Virus record (IMG/VR): IMGVR_UViG_3300043395_003956
Coordinates: 1-38,481 of that record
Length of the DNA: 38,481 nt
Reading direction: 5' to 3' (one strand)
Origin: a virus
The position numbers were made by a program, and so were the translations under genes. Each line of letters begins with the position of its first letter. Positions within the stretch are counted from its first letter, which is position 1. The notes beneath the pieces are model-generated. The model saw only the letters and a program-made list of their open reading frames with translations, made no database searches and was not told where the DNA came from. Shown here in pieces: positions 24,901 through 32,040 of this stretch.

Positions 24901-25282
24901 AATGTCCGAGATCGAACGGAAGAACAAGGAACTGCGCGCAATGAACAAGCGCGAGATCAAGCATACGCCCCAGCTCAAGGCAATGAATAAGATGCCGCTC
25001 GCAGGTCAGGAGGACTGGATGGCACGTTTGAACTTCCAGCGCCTCCAGGAAACGTACGTTGAGGGGGCCGCGCAGAACTGGAAGTCAGACATCCATGGGC
25101 ACCCAATCGCAGGAATTGCGCATGGAGCTGAGTTTGGGCTCGAACCCCCAGGTTCCGTAAAGCTTCCCAATGCCCCGGCCATTCCTGAACGCATGTCAAA
25201 CATCCCGAAAGCCCGGCCCCCCGGAAACCATAGTCCGTCTTTGCCCTCGCAGAACAGCCCTGGCTTCTTTTCGTTCCTTTAG
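18926..25282 (+). CDS. rpoB-rpoC: single-chain RNA polymerase: fused beta and beta-prime subunits
   Basis: 2118 residues. Beta part, about 1-1030: I-P-K-I-T-T-R and I-V-N-G-N-E, Q-T-N-P-L near 365, N-P-S-H-L-G-L-L-D-P-L-Q-T-P-E, L-I-P-F-V-Q-N-D-N-G-N-R-A, G-Y-N-F-E-D-G-V, and G801-D-K-L-S-G-R-H-G-N-K-G. Beta-prime part, about 1060-2118: G-K-R-Q-D-L-S-G-R-S-V-I, catalytic N1402-A-D-F-D-G-D1408 with all three Asp, bridge helix H-G-A-R-K-G at 1689, zinc site C1726, C1788, C1795, C1798, and trigger loop near 1819-1838 (G-E-P-I-T-Q-M-Q-M-R-T-F-H-T-G-G). The N-terminal beta-prime zinc ribbon is absent. E. coli beta plus beta-prime total about 2750 residues, so this is a trimmed fusion. No frameshift or stop divides it. 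It should transcribe phage genes. No alpha, omega or sigma is visible here. Confidence 0.96.
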   Translation: MPNLNPIESHKLMVQRAKEAIASHFPIEGSKHRLELVRVELEEDSATGASQFNSGNYESQMDARLNDRTWGPDIIGVFRLIDKASGKVLDEKSRTLGKIPKITTRYSYIVNGNEMQLDSVFRLNPGAYHAEAQNGDLLAKWNVAAGSRVGSFDIYIERRDPKKLGLMTMDVSSSGTSSVQIPIYPILKAMGIDDGQIKNALGEKIYVINRDKSSPTDVLKFHKALEGRKKDADYTPPSTADAAKFTREVFESAEVSPQTMKAAFGKEFDRITGDALLLSAKKLVDISRGDVPEDDRQSLANKRLFGAEDFVYEELTKGKTIYALTRKIRNNVDRKDKIQDIIPASNAGYGAAILKPFKAGQLPTQTNPLQFVSNHTKTTILGAEFGGIKGENVNLMEDKLINPSHLGLLDPLQTPESSTTGIHLHVPLGAKKVGHDLMAQVVNVRTGKVESKSAADLERAVVAYPDQVKIDKKPDGSVKVTPLSADVVVYDKDRNTTKRPWKDVEYVLPSAKLLFAVSANLIPFVQNDNGNRAMMAAKHQEQAVGLKQREAPLVQTQAGGGASYESLVGNMAVVSASADGIVTEVTESRIVVTGTDKKKYVHSIYNNYPLNGAKHMLHSEPVVKKGDQVRKGQLLADSNFTKGGKLSLGTNLRVAYIPYRGYNFEDGVVISESAAQKLVSSHLHSAEAEMHPNVVVNKKMWRQYAGPVKATPEILQKLDDDGVIRVGQRVEPGDVLIAKLQKQSLSKDTEDIRRRLKGAVQDYTDSAVRWDHEYGGEIARVVNNGRKIAVFIRTEQTMEVGDKLSGRHGNKGIVTKILPDDKMPKDKDGNPVHVLMSPAGIPSRMNPGQVLETVAGKIALKTGKPFVVDNFSANTDYSALVKAEMKKNNVSDTDELFDPETGESLGQVLTGHQYILKLDHQAEKKISARSGGFGYAYKTTGEASQGSGLGEGGQRIGGLDTYTLLAHGAKQNLREMQTYKSDREQAEDVWTRIMRGERPPPPKVPRSMEQFTHYMRAMGVYSERKGREYSLMPMTDKQTVAQSSGALAFPEKTLAAKGSLTKEERGGLFDRTKTGGLEGTKWTHMTLGVRIPNPMFEEPIRLLLQMPKPEFQKLLTESGAVGKKSGFAVIEQKLREINVDQELKVAEKRLSEVSENELNVAYKRVRYLRALKELGVTPVDAYTNEVLPVLPPSLRRVSIGFDGTQIIDPANKMYAIIGQMVKQLDQAEKEKMPVGEIQKIQAQIYETTKALRVSGMQMEGKQVPSLMDKLTGLKQPKQSFFQSGVLGKRQDLSGRSVITPDPEMPLDEVGVPREMAMEMYKPFVIKELWRNMGRANSPGEARLMIKKNHPAANEALERVVRDRPALMKRDPALHMFSILAFRPRLVEGKSVKIHPLVTGGFNADFDGDTMALYVPITDGAVQEAKNMLPSKNLFSPTSGGLMVTPSQDSVLGIFQATEWGKPVSGQYTEEEAVRLLKAGKLKSYNVINVKGYNKPTTAGRLMINATLPAQFKGDQDLLYDPNFRMAKGGMKRFATRIARAEPDEFSRMIDDWKTLGFGLAFKNGSSVKLDDFHDGYKLRDEVLKKYKKEEDAIRKGSGSIKDKDDKIVALYQKAQKELKQVGEARYNSTLNNGMWDWARSGAKGDWNQFGQMVMGPMLVQDPMNQTVPFPITKSFGEGLPVSQYYASLHGARKGTIDRASATAKPGALTKELINTVIDNTIKSKDCGTIRGALLSSMESDIEGRFLAGEVPLKGGETIAKGTLITPQIRSKIKTDGPKKVLVRSPLYCNEVKGICATCYGLNERGSLYTVGTNVGIIAGHALGEPITQMQMRTFHTGGVGGTSGVGDYFTAAEDLFKVPKKLKGSATLSTVSGKIEKIENDALGGKIVTIAGKPHVVPFTNPLLPSIRVGEEVEKADALSEGRKNPHDILTVTKNMSAVRTHLADSLNDLYAETTGNERRRNIETVIRAMTDLTRIDDSGDDHMYLRGQLVPMSEIERKNKELRAMNKREIKHTPQLKAMNKMPLAGQEDWMARLNFQRLQETYVEGAAQNWKSDIHGHPIAGIAHGAEFGLEPPGSVKLPNAPAIPERMSNIPKARPPGNHSPSLPSQNSPGFFSFL

Positions 25283-25290
25283 GAGACATT

Positions 25291-25734
25291 ATGGACAAGA
25301 TCGCAGCCTACGCCATCGCTTTTCGAAACATCGAGCTTGAAAAGAGAGCGGAGTATATTATCGAGAACTTTGGAACATGCGAGGGAAAGATGCCCATCCC
25401 GTATCTACGAGCATATGATGCACTTCTCAACAAGGAAGCCAGCCTCTCTGGAGTGGGTAGAGGACTTGCTGCGGTCGGAGAGGGAATTGGAGGACTGGCG
25501 AGTAGGGCTGGATCTGCCCTTTCTGGTATGAGCGGAGCATCGGTCGGTGGAGTTCGGCAGACTCTCGGTGGAGCACTGTCTCGCGCAGCTGATGGAGTCG
25601 CGGCCAACAAGGACACCGCTGCCCTTCTGGGGGCAGGTGCGGTTGGCGCGGCGGGACTCGGTGTTGGAGCCCTGGGTACCGGATTTGCTGCGGGACGTAT
25701 GACTGCCCCGCGTCCTCGGGGTCCTAGCTACTAA
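25291..25734 (+). CDS. small tagged virion protein with C-terminal glycine zipper
   Basis: 147 residues. It begins M-D-K-I-A-A-Y-A-I-A, sharing the M-D-K-x-x-x-Y start with the genes at 30491 and 32961. Residues 52-105 are Gly/Ser/Ala-rich amphipathic, and 110-134 (A-L-L-G-A-G-A-V-G-A-A-G-L-G-V-G) is a transmembrane-length glycine zipper. A good GGAG precedes the ATG, and its stop overlaps the spike gene as TAATG. A membrane-active or internal virion protein is likely; family unknown. Confidence 0.82.
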   Translation: MDKIAAYAIAFRNIELEKRAEYIIENFGTCEGKMPIPYLRAYDALLNKEASLSGVGRGLAAVGEGIGGLASRAGSALSGMSGASVGGVRQTLGGALSRAADGVAANKDTAALLGAGAVGAAGLGVGALGTGFAAGRMTAPRPRGPSY

Positions 25735-26819
25735 TGCCCAGCTCTCCACTTCGACCTACGTCCGCATTAATCCTACCGGGCCGTATCGTTAGTGTTGATA
25801 CGGCCCGCTGGATTTGCACAGTTTTTTGTACAGTTATAAAGCGTGAATACCGAGAAGTGGTCATCCCCTCGCTCTATGCAACTGAAACAGGAGAGGGGAT
25901 ACATTTCATGCCGGAGATCGGCGCTGTTTTTTATGTTGTAGTTCCATCTGACGGCTCTAATCCATTTTTAATGTTGACTGCACCGCAGGTATCTTCCAGT
26001 ACCGAAGATGGGCAGCCGGGTTCGTTTCATTTTGGTCGTCCATATTTAAATCCTGGGGATTTGTCGTTCTTTACACGAGATGGAAATGGTTTAATCTGCC
26101 GACGCGGTGGGCTAACTGAGATCCGAGGAACATCTCTTTCTCGCATGATCATGGACCCACTTGCCAATCAAGTTCTTACGATTGCGCAAAACTGGAAAGT
26201 CCATACAGTAGGCGGTTCAATTGAATGGAGCCACCTCGACACAGGAGAGGGAGAGTCTGCGGACTTGACTTCTGTGCTCACTGTAGACGCGCGCGAATTC
26301 GTAAGTTCGGAGTCGTGGTCTACAAAGACGACGCAGGGCTCCACTGGGCAGCGGCTATGGTTTGATGTGGCCCCACCCACGCCTCCGCTTATTGACGCGC
26401 AAACGATCTTAAATGTACAGACTGTAACCGGAGCAATTGAGCCCGTTCGATTTACAGTAAAAAAACCAGCAGGGCTGGATAGTGCTGCTGTCGTATTTAA
26501 CTTTCAAGTCAACAGTGACGAAACTCTACCAACGCCAGAACCATCAGCAAATGTGAGCATTTCACGGGCTGGTGATATAGAGTTGCAGACGCAGGGGCGG
26601 CTGCGGGTCACGAAGCTTCCATCGGAAGCGCCAGCAGAGCGGGTATTATTAGGAGAGACGTTCCTTACCGATCTAAGTAGCGCGCTGTCCGAAATCCAGG
26701 CTGCCCTCACACTGTTAAGTCTTCCGACCACAGCTACAGCGGCTTTAATTAGTAAAATTACCAGTTCGCTTAGCAATAACGGTCGTCCCCTGCTATCCTC
26801 CGTCATCGAATCCGAGTAA
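25734..26819 (+). CDS. OB-fold baseplate/tail spike-like protein
   Basis: 361 residues. The N-terminal 90 fit the OB fold found in gp5/gpV/VgrG-type spike proteins: G-R-I-V-S-V-D-T-A, V-V-I-P-S-L-Y, then F-M-P-E-I-G-A-V-F-Y-V-V-V and P-F-L-M-L. Next comes G-D-L-S-F-F-T-R-D-G-N-G-L-I-C-R-R-G-G, a spike-type turn-rich segment, and a beta-rich middle. Residues about 310-345 form a helix rich in Leu/Ala. Such proteins form the trimeric spike under the tail tube and puncture the cell envelope. A perfect 11-bp hairpin lies within codons 15-25. Assignment by fold pattern; whether the tail is contractile cannot be told. Confidence 0.65.
   Translation: MPSSPLRPTSALILPGRIVSVDTARWICTVFCTVIKREYREVVIPSLYATETGEGIHFMPEIGAVFYVVVPSDGSNPFLMLTAPQVSSSTEDGQPGSFHFGRPYLNPGDLSFFTRDGNGLICRRGGLTEIRGTSLSRMIMDPLANQVLTIAQNWKVHTVGGSIEWSHLDTGEGESADLTSVLTVDAREFVSSESWSTKTTQGSTGQRLWFDVAPPTPPLIDAQTILNVQTVTGAIEPVRFTVKKPAGLDSAAVVFNFQVNSDETLPTPEPSANVSISRAGDIELQTQGRLRVTKLPSEAPAERVLLGETFLTDLSSALSEIQAALTLLSLPTTATAALISKITSSLSNNGRPLLSSVIESE
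25777..25807. repeat. perfect 11-bp hairpin inside the start of the spike-like gene
   Basis: CGGGCCGTATC (25777-25787) and GATACGGCCCG (25797-25807) are exact inverted repeats with a 9-base loop, 43 bases after the ATG. No T-run follows. Within coding sequence this could slow ribosomes or act as a partial terminator. Confidence 0.6.
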
Positions 26820-26828
26820 GAGGTTTAC

Positions 26829-28097
26829 ATGCCATCCCTGTTTCTCAAGCCGGTTGATCCGCACAGTTTCTTCGAGAAGCAGGCATCTATCGCAAAGATG
26901 CCGGATGACGATACAAAATGGCCTGCACACGTGCTTAGCAACCTGCATCAGCAGTTGCCTTTTTTATCGCAGTATGATGTTGACCTGGACATGCAGCGTA
27001 TCGAACCCGAAGCCGGGTTTGCGTTTGGGCATGCGCTATTGATGGCGAAGAATGACCCAAGTGCGGCGACTACATCAAAGAATCCACAGAATATGGTGCG
27101 GATTCCGATTATCGTTGCAGATCGGCTACTACAGCCGTTCCACACGTTTGAGTTGGGCGGAAATGTGTATCCCCTGACCGCAGAGCGAATCGAAGCATCC
27201 TTGTTGAATCCTGCGATGTTCCAAGGGCCTGCTGATCAGCCGCAGCGGCAAAAATCTCTGATTGATCAGATGTATCCTCCATATCAGCAGCGTCAGGGCT
27301 TCGGTCGTGTTGTTGGTGACGGCGCGTCGTCGATGGGCATCAATAAATTGAGCAGTGCTGTAGAAGATTCAGTACCGCCTACCCAGACAGATGCACTTGC
27401 AATGACTCCCAAACAACTCGAAACTTTAGCAAAACTGCGCAGAACAGAAGCTAAAGATCGGTTTAACACTCAGCAAGGTGCTTTAGAGAGAACTAAAGAT
27501 TCATTAAAGGGGCTAGTTTTACCTGTAGGAGTTGGATTAACTCTCGGAGGATTCCGAGGGGGGCGTGCAGCACGTGTCGCCAATCAAAGCGTCGCTGAAG
27601 GCGTATTGAAGGGCATGAAGTCCTCTGGAACAGTTTCAGGTAGCGTTGCTGCTGCAAATATGGGTCTAAAAGAGTACGGGCTACACAGTCGACAAACTCA
27701 GCGTGAGAAATTCGGACTTCCCAGAGTCGGAACTCAGGATGAGAATCTTGGGGAACCTAAGGAAGCGGGAGTTCCACTTTCCTTCGGAGCATCAAATAGA
27801 GTTCCTGCCTCTGTAGTTCTCAAAGATTCGAAGATTAAGCTTTCAAACGGAACTAATCCCCAGTCCTTAACCTTCTTTCAGGTTCAAGGGACTAAGTTTG
27901 TATTCGGGATCCCAAATAGTGTAGCCAGTAAGCTTGAGAAAGAGACCAACCAAGATAAGATTCGTAAAATTCTCTGGCCTTTAATGAACGAGGAGATCAC
28001 TGCTAAGCGCTCAGGTAGAGCTTCTCCTGGAATGTTTCTACTGTTTTCAAGATCCGCAGATGGATCTTACAAGCACGAAGTCCCTGGCGGGATCTGA
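26829..28097 (+). CDS. virion protein, two-part build with glycine-rich segment
   Basis: 422 residues, not recognised. Residues 1-180 form a compact domain (S-F-F-E-K-Q-A-S, F-A-F-G-H-A-L-L-M-A, P-I-I-V-A-D-R-L). Residues 195-225 are a charged helix, 228-245 (G-L-V-L-P-V-G-V-G-L-T-L-G-G-F) a membrane-length glycine-rich stretch, and 300-422 a second domain with V-P-A-S-V-V-L and F-V-F-G-I-P. From about 27410 codons AGA, TTA and ACT increase compared with the first half. GAGG lies six bases before the ATG. It is probably a particle protein by position in the late unit. Confidence 0.8.
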   Translation: MPSLFLKPVDPHSFFEKQASIAKMPDDDTKWPAHVLSNLHQQLPFLSQYDVDLDMQRIEPEAGFAFGHALLMAKNDPSAATTSKNPQNMVRIPIIVADRLLQPFHTFELGGNVYPLTAERIEASLLNPAMFQGPADQPQRQKSLIDQMYPPYQQRQGFGRVVGDGASSMGINKLSSAVEDSVPPTQTDALAMTPKQLETLAKLRRTEAKDRFNTQQGALERTKDSLKGLVLPVGVGLTLGGFRGGRAARVANQSVAEGVLKGMKSSGTVSGSVAAANMGLKEYGLHSRQTQREKFGLPRVGTQDENLGEPKEAGVPLSFGASNRVPASVVLKDSKIKLSNGTNPQSLTFFQVQGTKFVFGIPNSVASKLEKETNQDKIRKILWPLMNEEITAKRSGRASPGMFLLFSRSADGSYKHEVPGGI

Positions 28098-28104
28098 GGA
28101 TCAA

Positions 28105-28968
28105 ATGCCTATTCCATTTTGGCCCAAATTTGCCTCTGCCGAGGATGCTCCGAATTACCAACCCACAGCGGGCGATGACCGCTGTGAGACATGTTCTTAT
28201 TTTCGCGCGTTAAATGACGGTTCTGGGTATTGCGAGCGATTTTCATTTCAGTGTGAACCTGCAAGTATATGTGATGACTTTGTTGCAGCAGGTCGGCCAA
28301 AAACAGCAGCGGCCCCCTCAATTATGAGTCGATTAACCGACGCGCTTACTTCTCCAGTTGCTAAGAGAGTTGGTATTTCTGCAGGAGCAGGGGGAGCTAC
28401 AGGAGGCGCAGTTGGCGCGTATGGTAGTGGAGAAGACCAGACTCGCGAAGCAATTCGCGGTGGGCTGGCTGGTGCAGCTACTGGGGCCACCCTGGGATTA
28501 CTTGGGCCAGCTGTTAGAAATATTAAGGCCAAAGATGTGTTTAATAAGCAGCTTTTACAGGAGAAAGATACATTAGGCCAAGTAGTTTCCGAGGGCAAAG
28601 GTGCACAAAACAAGCTTAAGTTCTTATCCGAAAAATTTAAAGCTGCTAAAGATGCAAGAAAGTCTGTTGCAGAGAGACTTCAGGCAGCCAGTGAATATAA
28701 AGAAGCAATAAAGCCCTATGGAACTGGGAGCAATGCCCGTAAAGAGTTGCAGGTAATGATAGACGGGGCCGAGCAGGCTAAGAAGAGCTTAGAAGCGCTT
28801 AAAAATAAGAAATATGTGCCAGATTTAGTGCAACTTGCTACCCCTGGGTCACAACTCGAGGCATATGGAGTCCCTACCCTATCTGCGTTGGTTGGTGGCG
28901 GTTTGGGGTTTGGGCTATCGCACGCCTCAAAAGAACAAGAACGTTTTCGCAAATCTAAGATGAAGTGA
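28105..28968 (+). CDS. Cys-rich and glycine-zipper virion protein
   Basis: 287 residues from the ATG at 28105 (GAGG upstream, 7 bases after the previous stop). Cysteines C27-x2-C30, C43, C50, C56 form a cluster (R-C-E-T-C-S-Y-F, G-Y-C-E-R-F, Q-C-E-P-A-S-I-C) like small phage Fe-S or HiPIP-like domains. Two glycine zippers follow at 90-106 and 118-134, then a long charged coiled coil (145-245), and a last one near 270 (A-L-V-G-G-G-L-G-F-G-L). Codons are AT-rich and use AGA/ATA, unlike the polymerase gene. Function unknown; membrane interaction plausible. Confidence 0.82.
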   Translation: MPIPFWPKFASAEDAPNYQPTAGDDRCETCSYFRALNDGSGYCERFSFQCEPASICDDFVAAGRPKTAAAPSIMSRLTDALTSPVAKRVGISAGAGGATGGAVGAYGSGEDQTREAIRGGLAGAATGATLGLLGPAVRNIKAKDVFNKQLLQEKDTLGQVVSEGKGAQNKLKFLSEKFKAAKDARKSVAERLQAASEYKEAIKPYGTGSNARKELQVMIDGAEQAKKSLEALKNKKYVPDLVQLATPGSQLEAYGVPTLSALVGGGLGFGLSHASKEQERFRKSKMK

Positions 28969-28975
28969 GGTCACC

Positions 28976-30478
28976 ATGCCCCGCCAAACACTCTGCTCTG
29001 CTATTTCTGGGACATTAAACGCGACTGACTTTGATCAGTTTGAGAAAGATTTTTCCAATCCAGATCTTCGCAGAATGATTGAGAAAAATGCCGGGGTTAT
29101 GGAGTGCCTGCATAGGCTAACCGCAACTCCTATTGTATCCTCGGCCAATCTTGCAAAGATTGCATCCGTGCGCATGCCGATTGGAACAGATGTGATTCAA
29201 GTGCGCCCATCTAATTACGGCTACGTAATTAAGGTCTCGGCTGCGCCAGCAGGCATGGCTCCGCAAGAAACCCAGGTTTCTGCTCAGCAGGCTCAGCAGG
29301 TGTTACCACCTGAGATGCTTCAAGCAGCAGATCAACAGGGGGCGGCAACTGTCACTGCTGTTGACGCTGCCCCTGATCCCATGACGGAGCAAATGGCTCC
29401 AGCCACTGCTTTTGGAATCTACAAAGTCACAAGTGCAGAATCTGGAAAACAGGCGGTTGGCTACGTTATCCCCGGCCTTTTTGATCCCGTACAGGGTGGC
29501 CCAACGGGGATGGCTCTCTTCACAAATGGGAATTCGTATTCCGTACAACCACAGATTTCTGGAACTTTGGTCGGAGTCAACCACAATCTTCCCATTCCAG
29601 AAACTGCAGATATGCGCGGATTGGGAGTATTTATCAAGACAAATGGCAAAGCTATTATGTGTACAGTTCCGTACAACATTGTGACTAAGGTTAACCTCGG
29701 CGGGTCTGGCTATTTTGCAGCCCAAGATATGAATGGTAATGATATTCGAATTATTCCGTCCCCTGGACTGGCTAAGCCTGTTGCGTCATCTACTACAGAC
29801 ATCGCGATTCCGCCCGACTTTAAGTTCATGCCTCTGGAAAACCCAATCCAGTTGGCAGCGGGATCTGAACTCATGAAGGCGGCGCAGGCCAACGCATACG
29901 AAACAATGGTGGAGATTCGCGCGTGGGATGGTGGATGCCGTCTAAGCGGGCCTGTCTTCGAGAAGATTGGATCTGGAGAGCATACCTGGGCAGATGGAGT
30001 TTTCTGGTTGGCCGCGGCAGGTATGCCACAGAACCTCAGTTCTGCCTGCCTTGAAAAAGCAGCTTCCTCCGGAAATGTAGTTCGTATGTTTGGATTACGG
30101 CCAGTCTCTACTCGAAACGAGATGTACGAAGACGCGCTAAAAGAGGCGGCCGTCGATATGATGGATACGCATTTGCCTCAGCGTGTAAACTTGCTGAAGG
30201 AAATCTCTGCGATCACTTTTGATAAAAAAGCATCAGCGCTGGTGGACACTGCTTCGGTTGACGCGGTTTTGGCGCTGAACTTTCTTAACCCAGAAAACGT
30301 CGAGACATTTATCGAGTTCTTGCCTCAACTTGAAGAAGCGTCCACCAAGCTTGCAAGCGTTGTACTCGCTGCGCAGATCGGTCTCCAAAGCATTCCGAAG
30401 ACCGCTGCCGTGCGCGCGATGTTTGCGCTTGAAGACGTGATCAACGGCCTCAAGAGTCTAAAAACCTACCAGGTCTGA
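28976..30478 (+). CDS. virion structural protein, unknown
   Basis: 500 residues, not recognised. A helical N-terminus (1-65) is followed by a beta segment (Y-G-Y-V-I-K-V-S-A), a Gln/Ala-rich linker (90-135), a beta-rich central domain (150-310: Y-V-I-P-G-L-F-D-P, F-I-K-T-N-G-K-A-I-M-C-T-V) and a helical C-terminus (395-500: V-N-L-L-K-E-I-S, V-E-T-F-I-E-F-L-P-Q-L-E-E-A). No membrane segment. GAGG precedes the ATG and GAGGGGG follows its stop for the next gene. It does not show a HK97 capsid pattern that I can see. A neck, sheath-less tail or internal protein is possible. Confidence 0.82.
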   Translation: MPRQTLCSAISGTLNATDFDQFEKDFSNPDLRRMIEKNAGVMECLHRLTATPIVSSANLAKIASVRMPIGTDVIQVRPSNYGYVIKVSAAPAGMAPQETQVSAQQAQQVLPPEMLQAADQQGAATVTAVDAAPDPMTEQMAPATAFGIYKVTSAESGKQAVGYVIPGLFDPVQGGPTGMALFTNGNSYSVQPQISGTLVGVNHNLPIPETADMRGLGVFIKTNGKAIMCTVPYNIVTKVNLGGSGYFAAQDMNGNDIRIIPSPGLAKPVASSTTDIAIPPDFKFMPLENPIQLAAGSELMKAAQANAYETMVEIRAWDGGCRLSGPVFEKIGSGEHTWADGVFWLAAAGMPQNLSSACLEKAASSGNVVRMFGLRPVSTRNEMYEDALKEAAVDMMDTHLPQRVNLLKEISAITFDKKASALVDTASVDAVLALNFLNPENVETFIEFLPQLEEASTKLASVVLAAQIGLQSIPKTAAVRAMFALEDVINGLKSLKTYQV

Positions 30479-30490
30479 GGGGGCACGCCG

Positions 30491-31156
30491 ATGGACAAGA
30501 TCGGTGCGTATGCTCTCCTTCTCTCAGAGCATCCTCTTTACATCGAGAAAACTGGTAATCGTTTTGCTATGCCTATTATTGGAGCTATTGGGGGTGGTGC
30601 TGTCGGAGGTATTGTGGGAGCAGCGTCTACCGAAGACAAGGAGAAGAGAAAAAAGCGTGCCTTGCTTGGGGGTATGGGGGGTGCGGCTATAGGGGGCTCC
30701 GCAGGCCTCTTGCTGCGAAAACACATCAATAATCGAAATATTAATCTGGGTAGAGGTATGCCAAGCCCCGTAGACTCACGTGATGTAGTATTAGTGCTAA
30801 ATGCTGATAAGAACGCGAATATTATTGAAAAATTGAGGACGTCTGGGCTGTCTGGACTATCCAAGGACGAGCTGTATTCCGCCACGCAGAGTTTATATGA
30901 GGATACTCAATCTAACGTCGATGCTAAATTTAGTCATCTTTTTTCAGGCGCGAGACCTCCTGATAATAATGAATACGACGTACACTTAGTGAGGCTTCGA
31001 GGAGTCTCCCCATCTTTACGAGGGTTAAATCGAGGCGCAAATCAGATGGACCGACTGGACGCATTCCGTAAGATACACGAAAATAGAGTTAAAGTAGATG
31101 TTAGTCCACGGGTAGATTCTTACGCGTATGCAGCAGATCATATCTATATAAGATAA
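30491..31156 (+). CDS. tagged glycine-zipper virion protein
   Basis: 221 residues. The N-terminus M-D-K-I-G-A-Y-A-L-L-L-S-E-H-P-L is nearly the same as that of the 55-residue protein at 32961. Two glycine zippers lie at 27-45 (P-I-I-G-A-I-G-G-G-A-V-G-G) and 57-75 (A-L-L-G-G-M-G-G-A-A-I-G-G), separated by a basic loop (E-K-R-K-K-R), as in a helical hairpin. The remainder is soluble-looking and rich in D/N/R. AT-rich codons with ATA and AGA contrast with neighbours. The tag, zippers and place in the late unit suggest an internal, membrane-inserting protein. Confidence 0.8.
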   Translation: MDKIGAYALLLSEHPLYIEKTGNRFAMPIIGAIGGGAVGGIVGAASTEDKEKRKKRALLGGMGGAAIGGSAGLLLRKHINNRNINLGRGMPSPVDSRDVVLVLNADKNANIIEKLRTSGLSGLSKDELYSATQSLYEDTQSNVDAKFSHLFSGARPPDNNEYDVHLVRLRGVSPSLRGLNRGANQMDRLDAFRKIHENRVKVDVSPRVDSYAYAADHIYIR

Positions 31157-31179
31157 CACCCATAGTATGGTAGTTAAAA

Positions 31180-32040
31180 ATGGCCCATCCCGCTGAATTC
31201 TTCGTCAAGTATCTCCTCGTAATCGGGGCAGCGTTGTCATATGACGACGTCAACCTAAACTTAGAGATTCACGGTATTTCTGAGATCTCCGAAGAAGACT
31301 TTAAGCGGTGCCAGGAAACCGCAAAGCACCCCGCGGATTTTCGTCCATGGGATGCAAAGCACCGTCCGACAACATCATGGCTTCGGAAGAATAAGATTTT
31401 TTCGCTCGTTTTCCCGGATAAGCCGGTGATTGAGATGCGTGAAAAGATCTTGCTCTCACCTCCGCTTCGCGAAAAGGTCGAGACCCTTGCGATGTCCGGA
31501 GTTCCGTATCACGAGATTTCGCGACAGCTTCGAGAGCTCGGACATACGGTGTCAGATCTCGCAGTTAGCGAGTTTGCGCATTACTTCTGGAACTCAACGT
31601 TAATGGGTGTTGGAGACTGGGCCGAGTACTTACGTACCGACTCGTCGAAGCGAACTTTTCAGCTAAAAGACGCATATCAACTTGCTGTTCGAGCCGGCCC
31701 TGAAGCCGCGTCTTATCGAATGGGAATTCGACGAGAGCTTGACGGTAAGAAGATTATGATGGAAGTTCGCGCAGAGCTGTACCATACCTTCTTAGAGACG
31801 CGCGCACTCCCGCTCTCCGACAAGAAAGTAGAGATGCTGGGTAATCTTGCGCGAGGTCTTGCCCGAATTGATGAGCGTGTTCAGGCAGGAGATACTGCAC
31901 TTCAAGAGACGCTCAAGAAATTCGAGAAGTTTAAGGTTCTTCACGGAGCTAAGAAAGTTCCTACCTTGTTAGAGCTATCTCCCACGGGCTCGGTCTCGAA
32001 CCGGTCGCGGGAAGAAATCGTCCAGAGGGAGAAACGCTAA
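31180..32040 (+). CDS. helical protein with HTH-like segment, possible small terminase
   Basis: 286 residues. Residues about 100-130 (E-T-L-A-M-S-G-V-P-Y-H-E-I-S-R-Q-L-R-E-L-G) read like a helix-turn-helix, followed by more helices (W-A-E-Y-L and A-E-L-Y-H-T-F-L-E-T) and a charged end. Terminase small subunits have such an HTH plus helices and usually lie upstream of terL, which starts about 2 kb downstream. The match is by build only. Ribosome site before the ATG is weak. Its stop overlaps the next ATG (TAATG). Alternative: an unrelated head-completion protein. Confidence 0.5.
   Translation: MAHPAEFFVKYLLVIGAALSYDDVNLNLEIHGISEISEEDFKRCQETAKHPADFRPWDAKHRPTTSWLRKNKIFSLVFPDKPVIEMREKILLSPPLREKVETLAMSGVPYHEISRQLRELGHTVSDLAVSEFAHYFWNSTLMGVGDWAEYLRTDSSKRTFQLKDAYQLAVRAGPEAASYRMGIRRELDGKKIMMEVRAELYHTFLETRALPLSDKKVEMLGNLARGLARIDERVQAGDTALQETLKKFEKFKVLHGAKKVPTLLELSPTGSVSNRSREEIVQREKR

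Noticed and set aside
28976-30478. Major capsid protein
   Set aside because: The domain pattern (Gln/Ala linker, helical end) does not resemble a HK97 capsid fold, and no neighbouring protease or scaffold is seen.
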